The translations under genes were made by a program, and so were the position numbers. The notes beneath the pieces are model-generated. The model was not told where the DNA came from. It made no database searches and saw only the letters and a list, made by a program, of their open reading frames with translations. From assembly GCF_003469185.1 (NCBI RefSeq), contig NZ_QSIL01000004.1, positions 1 to 64,000 of the forward strand: 64,000 nucleotides of DNA, in the 5' to 3' direction. This stretch comes from Collinsella sp. AM34-10 (lineage in GTDB: Bacteria > Actinomycetota > Coriobacteriia > Coriobacteriales > Coriobacteriaceae). Every line of letters starts with the position of its first letter. Position 1 is the first letter of the stretch. This document shows positions 30,201-38,224 of this stretch, one piece after another.

Positions 30201-30893
30201 GCGACGGCGCGCCTGACCGCACTTTCCGAGTTCCAGGACCTGGGCAGCGGCATGCGCATCGCCATGCGCGACCTGGAGATCCGTGGTGCCGGCTCGCTTA
30301 TGGGCGCCGAGCAGCACGGCAACCTGTCGAGCGTGGGCTTTGACCTGTTTACGCAGATGCTGGGCCAGGCCGTGGCCGAGGCGCGCGGCGATGACGATGC
30401 CGGCGTGGAGGCGGCGAGCGTGGGCATTAACCTGCCGGCCGATTACTTCTTGTCCGAGGAGTACTTGCCGGCGGTGGACCAGCGCGTGCTCGTGTACCGT
30501 AAGCTCGCGGCGGCCGAGGACCTGGAGAGTGTCGACGAGGTGCAGGAGGAGACCGAGGCCGCGCATGGTGAGCTGCCGTTGGCGGGACTCAACCTGTTCA
30601 ACCGCGCGCGCATCCGCATTCGCGGCGAGCGCCTGGGGCTCGAGAGCGTCACGCTCAGCGGCGGTCGCATCACGTTTTTGGGCGTCGACGTGCCCAAGAA
30701 GGTGGCCTTTGAGCTTAAGACCCGCTATGGCGCGGTGAACTTCCCCAAGAGCCGCAAGCTGTCGGTGCCCTACAAGGCGGGCGCCGGTGCGGGCAGCGGC
30801 CTGGGTCGCGGCCTCGACGCCAATGACGGTACCGGCCCCGTGGCCGCGGCGCTCATGCTGCTACAGCAGCTGGGTGCGAGCGACGACGACTAA
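27261..30893 (+). CDS. mfd: Transcription-repair coupling factor Mfd
   Basis: A 1210-residue translocase that removes stalled RNA polymerase and recruits UvrA. It has an N-terminal UvrB-like module (1-360), an RNA-polymerase-interacting CarD/RID domain (about 530-595, FKPGDYVVHATHGIALF), helicase motifs with Walker A GDVGFGKTE (about 683) and DEEQRFG (about 782), and a C-terminal TRCF domain. An alanine-rich linker of about 100 residues before the RID is longer than usual. GGAGGAA before 27261 sets the start. Confidence 0.96.
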   Translation: MLIHRIAAQLYTAEALQTVEAGLDAGEDVTLAVSQSGRTLMAAAQFARRPRPTAYIVSGEDAADRAARSLAAYVGLAHVCRFPERKDYPWREQAPDDAVVAQRCEALGRIVRGDNCIMVASARALLRCVPPVESRYWESTTFAVGEEIPFDEVPQRLVGMGYTNAGAADAPGMFRVHGDTVEVFPAQEKAPVRIEFFGDEIDRIRRMVSSTGQTIGNEDSIEIFPCRELALTDEAVHNMHVALYRASQDDSKLAALLEMVDARIVTPELDRFLPVMYGQTVSPLAHVSGKALVVLSEPRSLFDDCLRAYEDIEARAGEAGIDRLDGLYVRAQQLDFGAQQRLNYVSLIRAGGAVTAELKIEQPAIAGSDNRFMTRIQEVVGKRYACVFAIPDRGARESMELTFGDEGITFEESLTAAPENAGAIGDRVRVAAADSADRAARQDAHAVIRERRADALNARSLEAGAAQAAAGAAVPTISRGRVTFVDAALPQGVVVPDANLAVFSIADLNARMDANRARSRRKVDITQITFPFKPGDYVVHATHGIALFSEIARQEVGGKERDYFLLEYADGDKLYVPLEQVDRITRYVGPDGDKPRLTRLNTADWTRATNKARKNAKKLAFDLVDLYTRRSSITGIACPPDTPEQIEMEQSFPYDETRDQLEAIADIKADMEAPKPMDRLLCGDVGFGKTEVALRAAFKCVDSGRQVMVLCPTTILAQQHYETFFERFAPFGLEVEVLSRFRTPAQQKRALKAFAEGTIDVLIGTHRLLSADVNPKNLGLVIIDEEQRFGVQHKEQLKNLREQIDVLTLSATPIPRTMQMATSGVRDMSLITTPPTGRRPVIVHVGEYDPDMVSAAIRLEVGRGGQVYYVSNRVKTIDDAVARVHEAAPEARVGVAHGKMSPREVEDVMIEFATKKIDVLIATTIVESGIDNATANTLIIEDSQRLGLAQLYQLKGRVGRSATQAYAYFMFPGELPLTEEATARLTALSEFQDLGSGMRIAMRDLEIRGAGSLMGAEQHGNLSSVGFDLFTQMLGQAVAEARGDDDAGVEAASVGINLPADYFLSEEYLPAVDQRVLVYRKLAAAEDLESVDEVQEETEAAHGELPLAGLNLFNRARIRIRGERLGLESVTLSGGRITFLGVDVPKKVAFELKTRYGAVNFPKSRKLSVPYKAGAGAGSGLGRGLDANDGTGPVAAALMLLQQLGASDDD

Positions 30894-31108
30894 CGGGTCG
30901 ACGCTGCAAACGCCCCATTTGGGCAATCTGACCCTCACTCGTCGGTCGCGTACGCAAGTACGCTTCCCTCCTCCTTCGGGCCACCTTGCCACAAATGGAA
31001 CGTTTTCGCTTACTTATGCTCAACCTGTAAGGGTATTTACGGGACAAAGCCATCTTCGTCTCACCTACATTGCAGGCTGACCGCCCTTCGACCGACCGAA
31101 AGGAAAGC
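30894..31108. repeat. Intergenic hairpin element with CGACGCTGC motif
   Basis: Contains CGACGCTGCAAACGCC (30899-30914) and GGCAATCTG (30922-30930), shared with 44225-44256 and partly with 35709-35740. CATTTGGGCAA near 30917 is partly mirrored by TTGCCACAAATGG near 30988, giving a long imperfect hairpin. Confidence 0.5.
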
Positions 31109-31972
31109 ATGTTCGGATACATCTATAAGAAAGATGTCGCCATTATCGCGGTTGTCCTGTGCCTTTGTCTGGGCGTGGGCAGCTTCTTCGATTATCAGAT
31201 CTCGAGTGCGCTGTTCAACGTCGGCAGCATGTACGGCCGCTTTATCGAGGCTGCCGGCGAGCTGCCGTTCGAGCTGACGACAAGCGTCGCGGGCGTTATG
31301 CTCGTGCGCGCGGTGCGTCCCGACTCCAGGGGGAGCAAATGGCTCGCCGTGCTCGGCATCCTCGTCAACGTTGGCCTGGTCGGCTACGAGATCGTCTCGT
31401 CCCTGAAGGTTGGCGGCAAACTCATCGCTGTTCAGTTGGTGCTGACGTTTGTGCTGGTCATCGCTGCCAACCTTATCGTCTATCGCCTCACGCGCGCGAC
31501 CGAGTCCGACGAGCTCACGCGCTGGGCGTTGATGGTACTTGCCGTGTGGGTCGCTCAGGCCATTATCCTCAACGTGATCGTCAAGCCGCTGTGGTCGCGC
31601 CCGCGCATGCGCGTGATCGAGGTCACGCCGGGGCTCAATTTTCAGCCGTGGTGGGTGATCGGCAACCCCGACAAGTGGGCCTTTATTGCCGCCGGCGTGA
31701 TCAAGGACGGCTTTAAGTCGTTTGCGAGCGGACACACGGCGCACGCGGCGATCGGCCTTATGCTCGCAGGGCTTCCCGCGGCGGCCTTTAAGGAAAAACC
31801 TTCGCGTCGCCGGGCGGTCTTTTGGACGGCGGCTGTGGTCTCGGCACTCGTCGCCTTTGGTCGTATCGTGATTGGAGCTCACTTTTTGAGTGATGTGAGC
31901 TGCGGCTTTGCCCTGGTGCTGGCGCTTGAGTGTCTTGCCGCGCGCATTGCCTATCCCAACGGCGTACAATAG
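31109..31972 (+). CDS. PAP2-family membrane phosphatase
   Basis: A 287-residue integral membrane protein with about six helices. The three acid-phosphatase motifs are visible: KPLWSRPR (KX6RP type), FASGHTAHA (PSGH type) and RIVIGAHFLSDV (SRX5HX3D type). It probably dephosphorylates lipid phosphates such as undecaprenyl pyrophosphate or phosphatidic acid at the membrane. The start follows GAAAGGAAAGC. It stands alone upstream of a PLP enzyme gene. Confidence 0.9.
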   Translation: MFGYIYKKDVAIIAVVLCLCLGVGSFFDYQISSALFNVGSMYGRFIEAAGELPFELTTSVAGVMLVRAVRPDSRGSKWLAVLGILVNVGLVGYEIVSSLKVGGKLIAVQLVLTFVLVIAANLIVYRLTRATESDELTRWALMVLAVWVAQAIILNVIVKPLWSRPRMRVIEVTPGLNFQPWWVIGNPDKWAFIAAGVIKDGFKSFASGHTAHAAIGLMLAGLPAAAFKEKPSRRRAVFWTAAVVSALVAFGRIVIGAHFLSDVSCGFALVLALECLAARIAYPNGVQ

Positions 31973-32017
31973 CCCCGTTTGAATCATCGGGCCCGTGCCC
32001 GGCTAGAGAGGATTGCC

Positions 32018-33043
32018 ATGCTCGCGTTTAACAACGACTATTCCCACGGCGCACATCCGGCAGTGCTGCAGGCGCTCGTCGACACCAACATGGAGCCGCA
32101 GTCCGGCTACGGTACCGATGCGCACACCGAGCGTGCCAAGCAGCTTATCCGCGAGGTCTGTCAGGCGCCCGACGCCGACGTGTTTTTTCTAGTGGGCGGC
32201 ACGCAGGCCAACGCGACGGTGATCGACATGCTGCTCGCGCCGTACGAGGGCGTCGTTGCTGCTGAGACTGGCCACGTCGCCTGCCATGAGGCGGGCGCTA
32301 TCGAGTTTGGCGGCCACAAGGTGCTCACCATTCCCGGCTACGAGGGCAAGATGCACGCCGAGGACCTCGAGAACTATATCCAGGTGTTCTACGAAAACGA
32401 GAGCTACGAGCACGCGGTGTTCCCGGGTGCCGTGTATGTGAGCCTATCGACCGAGTACGGCACGCTGTACTCCAAGGCCGAGCTCGCGGCGATTCACGCG
32501 GTGTGCCAGAAGCGCGAGATTCCGCTGTTTGTGGATGGCGCCCGCCTGGCCTATGCGCTGGCGGCCGATGAGTGCGACATTACCCTGCCCGAGCTGGCGC
32601 AGCTGTGTGACGTGTTCTACATCGGCGGCACCAAGTGCGGCGCGCTTTGCGGCGAGGCCGTGGTGTTTTGCGGCATGCGCGCTCCGGCGCATCCCATTCC
32701 GCGCATTAAGCAGCACGGTGCGTTGCTGGCCAAGGGTCGCCTGACGGGCGTGCAGTTTGAGGCGCTCTTTACCGATGGCCTGTATTTTGAGATTGGTCAC
32801 CAGGCGATTGAGACCGCTCAGGCGCTTCGTCGCGTGCTGCACGAGCGCGGCTACCAGTTCTTCTTGGAGACGCCGACCAACCAGCAGTTCGTGATTCTGC
32901 CCAACGAGGACATGGCCCGCATTCGCGAGCATGCCTCGATCGAGTACTGGGAAAAGTACGACGATACTCACACGGTGGTGCGCTTTTGCACCAGCTGGGC
33001 CACGACGCAGGAGGATATCGACGCGTTGGCGGCTGTCCTGTAG
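32018..33043 (+). CDS. PLP-dependent beta-eliminating lyase, threonine aldolase-like
   Basis: A 341-residue fold-type I PLP enzyme. FNNDYSHGAHPAVLQAL starts the protein, VGGTQANATVIDMLL contacts the cofactor phosphate, FVDGARLAYAL holds the PLP-binding Asp, and the Schiff-base Lys is in YIGGTKCGALCGEAVVF. This matches low-specificity L-threonine aldolases, which split threonine to glycine and acetaldehyde. Related members lyse other beta-hydroxy amino acids. GAGAGGA precedes the start. Confidence 0.88.
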   Translation: MLAFNNDYSHGAHPAVLQALVDTNMEPQSGYGTDAHTERAKQLIREVCQAPDADVFFLVGGTQANATVIDMLLAPYEGVVAAETGHVACHEAGAIEFGGHKVLTIPGYEGKMHAEDLENYIQVFYENESYEHAVFPGAVYVSLSTEYGTLYSKAELAAIHAVCQKREIPLFVDGARLAYALAADECDITLPELAQLCDVFYIGGTKCGALCGEAVVFCGMRAPAHPIPRIKQHGALLAKGRLTGVQFEALFTDGLYFEIGHQAIETAQALRRVLHERGYQFFLETPTNQQFVILPNEDMARIREHASIEYWEKYDDTHTVVRFCTSWATTQEDIDALAAVL

Positions 33044-33061
33044 CCTGATGTAATGACAAGG

Positions 33062-33105
33062 GGCCGCCCTGCGCCTGAGCTTGGCGCAGGGCGGCCTTTG
33101 CTTTT
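33062..33105 (+). terminator. Terminator after the aldolase-like gene
   Basis: Perfect 14-bp stem, GGCCGCCCTGCGCC with GGCGCAGGGCGGCC, followed by TTTGCTTTT. Confidence 0.9.
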
Positions 33106-33120
33106 GGGGAGAAGGGTTGT

Positions 33121-33702
33121 ATGACCGAGATGTCCGAGCCGACGATTCGCCTGGCGACGCCCGATGATGCGCCGGCGTTGCTTGCCATCTATGAGCCGTA
33201 TGTGCGCCAGACGGCGATTACCTGCGAATACGAGGTGCCGAGCGTTGAGGAGTTCGCTGGGCGCATCGAGCGTACGCTCAAGCGCTATCCATATTTGGTG
33301 ATGGAGTTGGACGGGCGTCCGGTAGGCTATGCCTACGTGAGTTCGCTTAACAGCCGCGAGGCGTACGACTGGTCGGTCGAGACATCGATCTACCTGGCGC
33401 GCGATGTGCGCCACGGCGGGCTGGGCCGCAAGCTGCACGACGCGCTCAAGCAATGTCTGATCGCGATGGGCATCACCAACATGTGCGCGCTCATTGCCGT
33501 GCCGCACGACAAGGACGACGAGTACCTGACGCACAACAGCCAGGATTTCCATGCCCATATGGGATATCGCCTGGTGGGCGCCTTCGACCGCTGCGCCCAA
33601 AAGTTCGGCCGCTGGTACGACATGTGCTGGATGGAGCTGGTCCTGGCCGAGCGCGTCCCTAACCAACCTAAGCCAACCTGGTTCCCCGACCTCCTCGCCT
33701 AA
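33121..33702 (+). CDS. GNAT N-acetyltransferase (phosphinothricin acetyltransferase-like)
   Basis: A 193-residue acetyl-CoA-dependent transferase. It opens with IRLATPDDAPALLAIYEPYVRQTAITCEYE, typical of the Pat/YwnH-type subgroup. The acetyl-CoA site follows in RDVRHGGLGRKLHDAL, and a C-terminal SQDFHAHMGYRLVGAF block ends the fold. Substrate is probably an amine such as methionine sulfoximine or another amino acid analogue, by analogy. It is convergent with the GntR gene, sharing a terminator. Confidence 0.87.
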   Translation: MTEMSEPTIRLATPDDAPALLAIYEPYVRQTAITCEYEVPSVEEFAGRIERTLKRYPYLVMELDGRPVGYAYVSSLNSREAYDWSVETSIYLARDVRHGGLGRKLHDALKQCLIAMGITNMCALIAVPHDKDDEYLTHNSQDFHAHMGYRLVGAFDRCAQKFGRWYDMCWMELVLAERVPNQPKPTWFPDLLA

Positions 33703-33741
33703 AACCACCACGAAGGTGCCTGTCCCCTTTGTGGTGGTTTT
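33701..33741. terminator. Bidirectional terminator with GTGCCTGTCCCC loop
   Basis: AAAACCACCAC (33701) pairs perfectly with GTGGTGGTTTT (33731), giving A-runs and T-runs on both strands between two convergent genes. The loop carries GGTGCCTGTCCCC, resembling the GTCCC motifs of other repeats in this window. Confidence 0.8.
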
Positions 33742-33747
33742 GGCAGG

Positions 33748-34470
33748 TTAGCCGATGGGCTCGGTATATTTGGCGCGGTCGGTGCGTTGGATGCGCTTGG
33801 AGACATGGAGTGGGCGGCCGTCGGTGTCGTAGACGTAGTCGGTGATTAGGATTAGCGCCTGCCCGCGCTCGACGTTGAGCAAAAACGCCTCGTTTTGCGA
33901 GGCATAGCACACCTCAAAGGTCTTGTGCCCCTGTGCCGGCGCGCGATGGAATTCTTGACGCAGCGTCGCGTAGAGCGATCCGTTGAGGTCGCGATCGATG
34001 AACGACCCAAAGCTTGGCGGCAGATACGTGGTCTCCAAGCACAGCGGGGCGTCGTCCAGATAACGTAGACGGACAAGTTTGACGAGCTTGCTGCCCACGG
34101 CGGCGTCAAAGAACTTAGCTATGCTGCCGGCCGCCTTGGCAAAGCCCGAGTCCACGGTGCGCGTGGTGGGCTTCATGCCCTGACCCTGGACCTGTGCCGT
34201 ATAGCTCGAAAACACCAGGTTGTTCTCGTGGAGCGCGGGCGTGTCGGCCACAAAGGTGCCACGTCCGCGCTCGGTGCGCACTAGGCCCTCGTCAACTAAC
34301 ACCTTAAGCGCGTGGCGCACGGTACTGCGCGACAGCCCCGATTCGTCCATGAGCTCCATCTCGGACGGCAGCTTGTCTCCGCGTGCGTAGGTGCCGGCGG
34401 CGATGCGGTCACGCAGCGTACCCGCCAGACGCTCGTATTGGGCCAAGTTCTTTTTTGACGAAGTGCTCAT
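33748..34470 (-). CDS. GntR/UTRA (HutC-type) transcriptional regulator
   Basis: A 240-residue regulator. The winged helix-turn-helix is at about 10-75 (GDKLPSEMELMDESGLSRSTVRHALKVL) and the UTRA effector domain is at about 90-235. UTRA domains bind small phosphorylated sugars or related ligands. It is divergent from the SIS deglycase-like gene at 34676, and TTGTATGC repeats lie between them, so it most likely represses that gene and itself. Its effector is presumably the phosphorylated substrate or product. Confidence 0.9.
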   Translation of the reverse strand: MSTSSKKNLAQYERLAGTLRDRIAAGTYARGDKLPSEMELMDESGLSRSTVRHALKVLVDEGLVRTERGRGTFVADTPALHENNLVFSSYTAQVQGQGMKPTTRTVDSGFAKAAGSIAKFFDAAVGSKLVKLVRLRYLDDAPLCLETTYLPPSFGSFIDRDLNGSLYATLRQEFHRAPAQGHKTFEVCYASQNEAFLLNVERGQALILITDYVYDTDGRPLHVSKRIQRTDRAKYTEPIG

Positions 34471-34487
34471 GCGAACAACCTGTATCT

Positions 34488-34637
34488 AACTTGTATGCTT
34501 GGCTAATCAAGCATGTATCCAATACAACAATAAAATCGCTGGTAACGAGTTATCGAAAACCGCATCAGCAAAATTTCTAAGACAAATATAGCATACAACT
34601 AGTCGACATCGTTAAAACATGTATGTAACTTGTATGC
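34488..34637. promoter_or_regulatory. Candidate GntR operators in the divergent region
   Basis: AACTTGTATGC occurs at 34488-34498 and 34627-34637, and its inverse GCATACAACT at 34591-34600. GTATCCAATAC near 34516 is a further short palindrome. These repeats sit at both ends of the divergent promoter region, as expected for a repressor controlling itself and the SIS gene. Confidence 0.6.
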
Positions 34638-34675
34638 CATCGACAGCATCAAACGAGAAGAAAGGCTGATGCACG

Positions 34676-35668
34676 ATGACTACTCAGGAACAGGTTAAGG
34701 ACGTCGTCTCCCAGGTTTTGGCTGACAAGGCAGACAAGGGCGGCATCAAGCGCGTCGTGTGGATCGGCGCCGGCGGATCCAACGGCGGCAACTATCCTGC
34801 CCAGTACTTTATGGAGCACGAGGCCACGCAGGTCGTGAGCTCCAGCTACACCAGCAACGAGTTCGTGCACGCCACGCCTGCCTACGTCAACGAGAACACC
34901 CTGGCCGTCGTCGTGTCCATGCGCGGCACCAAGGAGACCATCGTCGCCGCCCAGGTCGCCAAGGACCACGGCGCCAGCACCATCGCCATCTATGTTGACG
35001 AGTCCGGCCTCACCGAGGTCTGCGACTACAAGATCCAGTACGACAGCCTGGCCGTCGACGAGTCCTGCATGGGCCGCACCAACTCTGCCGTCGTGACCAT
35101 GATCGCCATGGAGCTTACGCAGCAGACCGAGGGCTATGCCGAGTACGAGACCGCTATGGCCGCCTTCGACTTGGTCGACCCCATCTATCGCAAGGCCGTC
35201 GAGTACACCCGTCCGCTCGCAGCCAAGTGGGCCGAGCAGAACGCCGACAAGCCCTGCATCAACGTGATGGCTCAGGGTCCGCTCTTTGGTGCCGCCTACG
35301 TCTTTAGCATCTGCAACGTGCAGGAGATGCTGCAGATCGACTCCTGCACCATCAACACCTGCGACTTCTTCCACGGTCCCTTCGAGATCCTGGACAAGCG
35401 TACCTCGCTGTTCCAGCTCATCAGCGTCGGCCGCAGCCGCTGCAACGACGAGCGCGGCATTCGCTTTGTCAACCAGTACGGTGGTGAGCGCGTCTACCAG
35501 CTCGACGCCAAGGAGCTCGGCCTCAACGACATCAAGGACAGCGTGAGCGAGTACTTCAACCACCTGATCTTTGCCCCGATCCTCAACAACGTCTACATGC
35601 GTGCGCTCTCCGCCGTCACCCACAAGGACTACATGACGCGCCGCTACATGTGGAAGCTGGATTACTAG
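34676..35668 (+). CDS. SIS-domain sugar-amine deglycase, FrlB/FraB-like (first of three)
   Basis: A 330-residue protein with two SIS sugar-isomerase folds. The N-terminal sugar-phosphate site is VVWIGAGGSNGGNYPAQYF and SMRGTKET. Glu217 and His233 (in FFHGPFE) are 16 residues apart, matching the catalytic Glu/His pair I recall for Salmonella FraB, so a deglycase role is more likely than glucosamine-6-phosphate synthesis, whose glutaminase domain is absent. It would split a 6-phospho-fructosamine or glucosamine-type conjugate into sugar 6-phosphate and amino acid. AGAAAGG lies ten bases upstream of the start. It faces its own GntR regulator. Confidence 0.85.
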   Translation: MTTQEQVKDVVSQVLADKADKGGIKRVVWIGAGGSNGGNYPAQYFMEHEATQVVSSSYTSNEFVHATPAYVNENTLAVVVSMRGTKETIVAAQVAKDHGASTIAIYVDESGLTEVCDYKIQYDSLAVDESCMGRTNSAVVTMIAMELTQQTEGYAEYETAMAAFDLVDPIYRKAVEYTRPLAAKWAEQNADKPCINVMAQGPLFGAAYVFSICNVQEMLQIDSCTINTCDFFHGPFEILDKRTSLFQLISVGRSRCNDERGIRFVNQYGGERVYQLDAKELGLNDIKDSVSEYFNHLIFAPILNNVYMRALSAVTHKDYMTRRYMWKLDY

Positions 35669-35674
35669 GGGATA

Positions 35675-35717
35675 TTGGTTCCGCCGTTCTACCGAACGGC
35701 GGACCGGCCGACGCTGC
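35675..35717. repeat. 43-bp repeat, copy 1
   Basis: This 43-base sequence, containing the hairpin CCGCCGTTC...GAACGGCGG, recurs at 44191-44233 with a single mismatch in the loop. It is followed by the GGCCAATCTG motif at 35731. Confidence 0.8.
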
Positions 35718-35752
35718 GCACCCGGCATTTGGCCAATCTGCCGTTCAATTTC

Positions 35753-35782
35753 AAAGGCGCGACCAGAAGGTCAGCGCCTTTT
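35753..35782 (+). terminator. Terminator after the first SIS gene
   Basis: AAAGGCGC with inner GACC pairs with GGTC and GCGCCTTTT, giving a two-part stem with a T-run. Confidence 0.75.
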
Positions 35783-35854
35783 CATTTCACGGCACCTTGG
35801 CTCAAATGACGGGCGCTCGCTGACATTGCCAAAACGTCGGCGTTGCCGTGGTTG

Positions 35855-35960
35855 GCACTTGGGGACGTTTCTTTTGTGCTGGCACTTGGGGACACTCCTG
35901 GGAATCATTTCCTCGTTCGCCGATTTGTGTCTTGAAAAATGTATATAACGACTATAACGT
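35855..35960 (+). promoter_or_regulatory. Upstream region of the EamA gene: TTGGGGAC repeats and ATAACG motifs
   Basis: GGCACTTGGGGAC occurs twice (near 35853 and 35880), related to the repeats at 75 and 5975. Downstream, TTGAAA near 35932 and TATAAC near 35953 form a weak promoter. ATAACG occurs at 35945 and 35954, the same hexamer seen before the mannose-family PTS (37243) and, as CGTTAT, before the GntR gene (43373). Confidence 0.45.
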
Positions 35961-35999
35961 AGTGTGAAACATATTGGAAACAATACCGAGGAGGCTGCG

Positions 36000-37082
36000 T
36001 TGAAGAAAAGCAATCTGGGCTATGTGCTGGTGCTGGTCGCCGCGCTTATGTGGGGCAGCATCGGAATCTTTGTAAACGGCATCTCGGCCATGGGCGTCTC
36101 GTCCCAGAGCATGGCTGCCTTTCGCTTGTTGGTCGGAGCGCTTATCTTGGCGCCGGTCCTGATGTTTATGGGCTGCCGTCCGGGTGAGGGGTCTACCGTG
36201 GCTCAGGGTCCGCTGGCCCTGTTCAAGGCAAGCCCTAAAGAGCTTGTTCCCTGCGCGCTTGTCGGTATCGTCGGTTTGGCCGCCGCCAACACCTGCTATT
36301 ACGAGTGCATGGGCGAGGTGGGCATGTCCACGGCCTCGGTGCTGCTCTACACCTCGCCGGTGTTTGGCGTCATGCTCGGTCGCGTGCTTTATCGCGAGGA
36401 CGTGACCCCCAACAAGCTCGTTGCCATTGTCTTCAACATCGTTGGCTGCGTGCTTGCAGTGACCAATGGCGACCTTTCCGGTTTTCATTTTTCGGTTTGG
36501 GGCGTCACGTCGGGCGTGATTGCGGGCCTTTGCGGTGCGTCGCTCGCGGTGTTTAGCCGGATAGCAACTAAGACGGTCCACCCGCTGGCTGTCACGTTTT
36601 GGGGCTTTGTTTTTGGCGGTGCGGTTATGGCGGCTATCGCGGCTCCGTGGCCGGATGTCGCCGCGGCAATGTCGCCACAGCTGCTGCTGCTGTTCCTTGG
36701 CTTTGGACTCATCCCCACAGCCGTGGCTTACATCTTATATATGCAGGGTCTGTCCATGGGGCTCGAGACATCGAAAGTTCCCGTCGTAATGTCTTTCGAG
36801 ACGGTCGTCACCGTACTGGTGGGCATTGGTGTCTATGCCGAGCCCGCCGGCGTGATCAAAGTCCTGGGCATCGTGCTGGTGCTCGCGTCCATTCTGATTA
36901 TGAACACCGACTTCTCAAAGCTACGCAACAGTGTGTTTGTCGGTCATGTTGTTGAGAGCATGACCTTTAAGCCCAACGCGTGGTGGACCGAAAAATCTCA
37001 GGACATGGATCTGTTTAAGGAGCGCACGGGCATTGCGTTGGAGCCCACCGTGCAGGAAAGCCCCTGGTACTTCGTGCGATAG
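36000..37082 (+). CDS. EamA-family (DMT) transporter
   Basis: A 360-residue membrane protein with ten hydrophobic segments arranged as two EamA repeats. The second repeat includes FLGFGLIPTAVAYILYMQGLSMGLETSK. The start is probably the TTG at 36000, because CGAGGAGG lies six bases upstream; the in-frame GTG at 35964 has no ribosome site. A soluble tail of about 45 residues follows the last helix. It lies between the first SIS gene and the mannose-family PTS and could export the amino acid released by deglycation, which is inference. Confidence 0.85.
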   Translation: MKKSNLGYVLVLVAALMWGSIGIFVNGISAMGVSSQSMAAFRLLVGALILAPVLMFMGCRPGEGSTVAQGPLALFKASPKELVPCALVGIVGLAAANTCYYECMGEVGMSTASVLLYTSPVFGVMLGRVLYREDVTPNKLVAIVFNIVGCVLAVTNGDLSGFHFSVWGVTSGVIAGLCGASLAVFSRIATKTVHPLAVTFWGFVFGGAVMAAIAAPWPDVAAAMSPQLLLLFLGFGLIPTAVAYILYMQGLSMGLETSKVPVVMSFETVVTVLVGIGVYAEPAGVIKVLGIVLVLASILIMNTDFSKLRNSVFVGHVVESMTFKPNAWWTEKSQDMDLFKERTGIALEPTVQESPWYFVR

Positions 37083-37264
37083 GGGATTGGCAAGGCGTCT
37101 GATCTGGGGTTATCCAGCCAGCGCCGGCCTACCCAGCCCCAACGTTTCAAGTACGTTAAACCCGTCAACGGTCGATTTTCACCCGCGAACGGTCTTTATA
37201 CTAATTAGCAATATCCGCAACGTATAAGACGTTATAATGACCATAACGAAAAGGAGGAGGCAAG
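37083..37264 (+). promoter_or_regulatory. Promoter region of the mannose-family PTS operon
   Basis: A TATACT -10 box lies near 37199 and a TATAAT near 37233. CGTTAT (37230) and ATAACG (37243) form an inverted repeat around the second box, a likely repressor site. AAAAGGAGGAGG follows as the ribosome site. Confidence 0.5.
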
Positions 37265-38188
37265 ATGAATCAGATCATTCTCGCATCTCATGGCGGCCTG
37301 GCCGCAGGCGCCAAAGACACGCTCGAGATGGTTCTCGGCGACGTGTCGAACGTCCACGTCGTGTCGCTTGCTCGTGACGACAAGGAGCCCATCACCAATA
37401 AGGTGGACGCCATGATCGCCACGTTCAACGCGGACGACACCGTCTATGTGCTGACCGATATGCTCGGCAGCTCGGTCAACAACAACATGGTCGAGCTTTC
37501 CAAGAACGGCACGAAGTTCACGGTTGTCAGCGGTTTCAACATTCCGCTGGCGCTCACGCTCGCTATGAGCCCCGTCCCCGTCAAGGGCGCTGAGCTCGCG
37601 GCCCTCATCAACGAGGCCCGCACCGGTCTGACCAACTCCAACGCGCCGGTCGAGGTCGCCGCGGCTCCCGCCAAGAAGGCCAAGGCGTCCCGTCACAGCT
37701 CCGGTCCCGCCAAGATCGTCCTCGCACGTCTTGACTACCGTCTGCTGCACGGCCAGGTCGTCTTTACCTGGACCACCAAGGTTCAGGCCGAGCGCATCAT
37801 CGTCGTCGACAACGCTGCCGCCAACGATGACATCAAGAAGGGCGCTCTTAAGCTGGCCAAGCCCCAGGGCGTGCGCCTGAACGTCTTCACCGTCGAGCGT
37901 GCCCTCGCCAAGATGGACAAGCTCAACACCCTCGGCGAGCGCGTCATGTTCGTCTTCGGCAACACTGCCGAGATGCTGCAGTTCTGCCAGGGCTACAAGC
38001 TCGACGCCATCAACCTGGGCGCCACCGCCAACCACGACGGTGCCGATCAGGTCGGCGGCAAGGACAGCTCCGTCTTCCTCGACGCCACCCAGAAGGCCGA
38101 CGTCAACCAGCTGCTCGACATGGGCATTAAGCTCTACGTCCAGCAGACCCCTACGTATCAGAGCGTCGACATCGACGCCAAGCTGTAA
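37265..38188 (+). CDS. PTS mannose-family fused IIAB component
   Basis: A 307-residue fusion. The IIA domain (1-125) has phospho-His9 in LASHGGLAAG. An Ala/Pro/Lys linker spans about 128-147. The IIB domain (148-307) has phospho-His162 in RLDYRLLHGQV. It phosphorylates the incoming sugar via the IIC/IID pair encoded next. Man-family systems carry sorbose, mannose, N-acetylgalactosamine, gluconate and, in the Gfr-type systems, glucoselysine/fructoselysine. The position next to SIS deglycase genes favours the last class. Confidence 0.93.
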   Translation: MNQIILASHGGLAAGAKDTLEMVLGDVSNVHVVSLARDDKEPITNKVDAMIATFNADDTVYVLTDMLGSSVNNNMVELSKNGTKFTVVSGFNIPLALTLAMSPVPVKGAELAALINEARTGLTNSNAPVEVAAAPAKKAKASRHSSGPAKIVLARLDYRLLHGQVVFTWTTKVQAERIIVVDNAAANDDIKKGALKLAKPQGVRLNVFTVERALAKMDKLNTLGERVMFVFGNTAEMLQFCQGYKLDAINLGATANHDGADQVGGKDSSVFLDATQKADVNQLLDMGIKLYVQQTPTYQSVDIDAKL

Positions 38189-38224
38189 TCAACCAGGCTT
38201 TTGCCTGACTGAAAGGAGAAGGGT

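Noticed and set aside
26727..30566. A 1279-codon open frame opposite mfd
   Set aside because: It is very long but antisense to a well-conserved Mfd with all helicase motifs. Its composition (His, Arg, Gly, Val) is that of an antisense shadow.
34676..35668. Glucosamine-6-phosphate synthase (GlmS)
   Set aside because: The SIS domains are present, but the N-terminal glutaminase domain is absent and the length is half that of GlmS.
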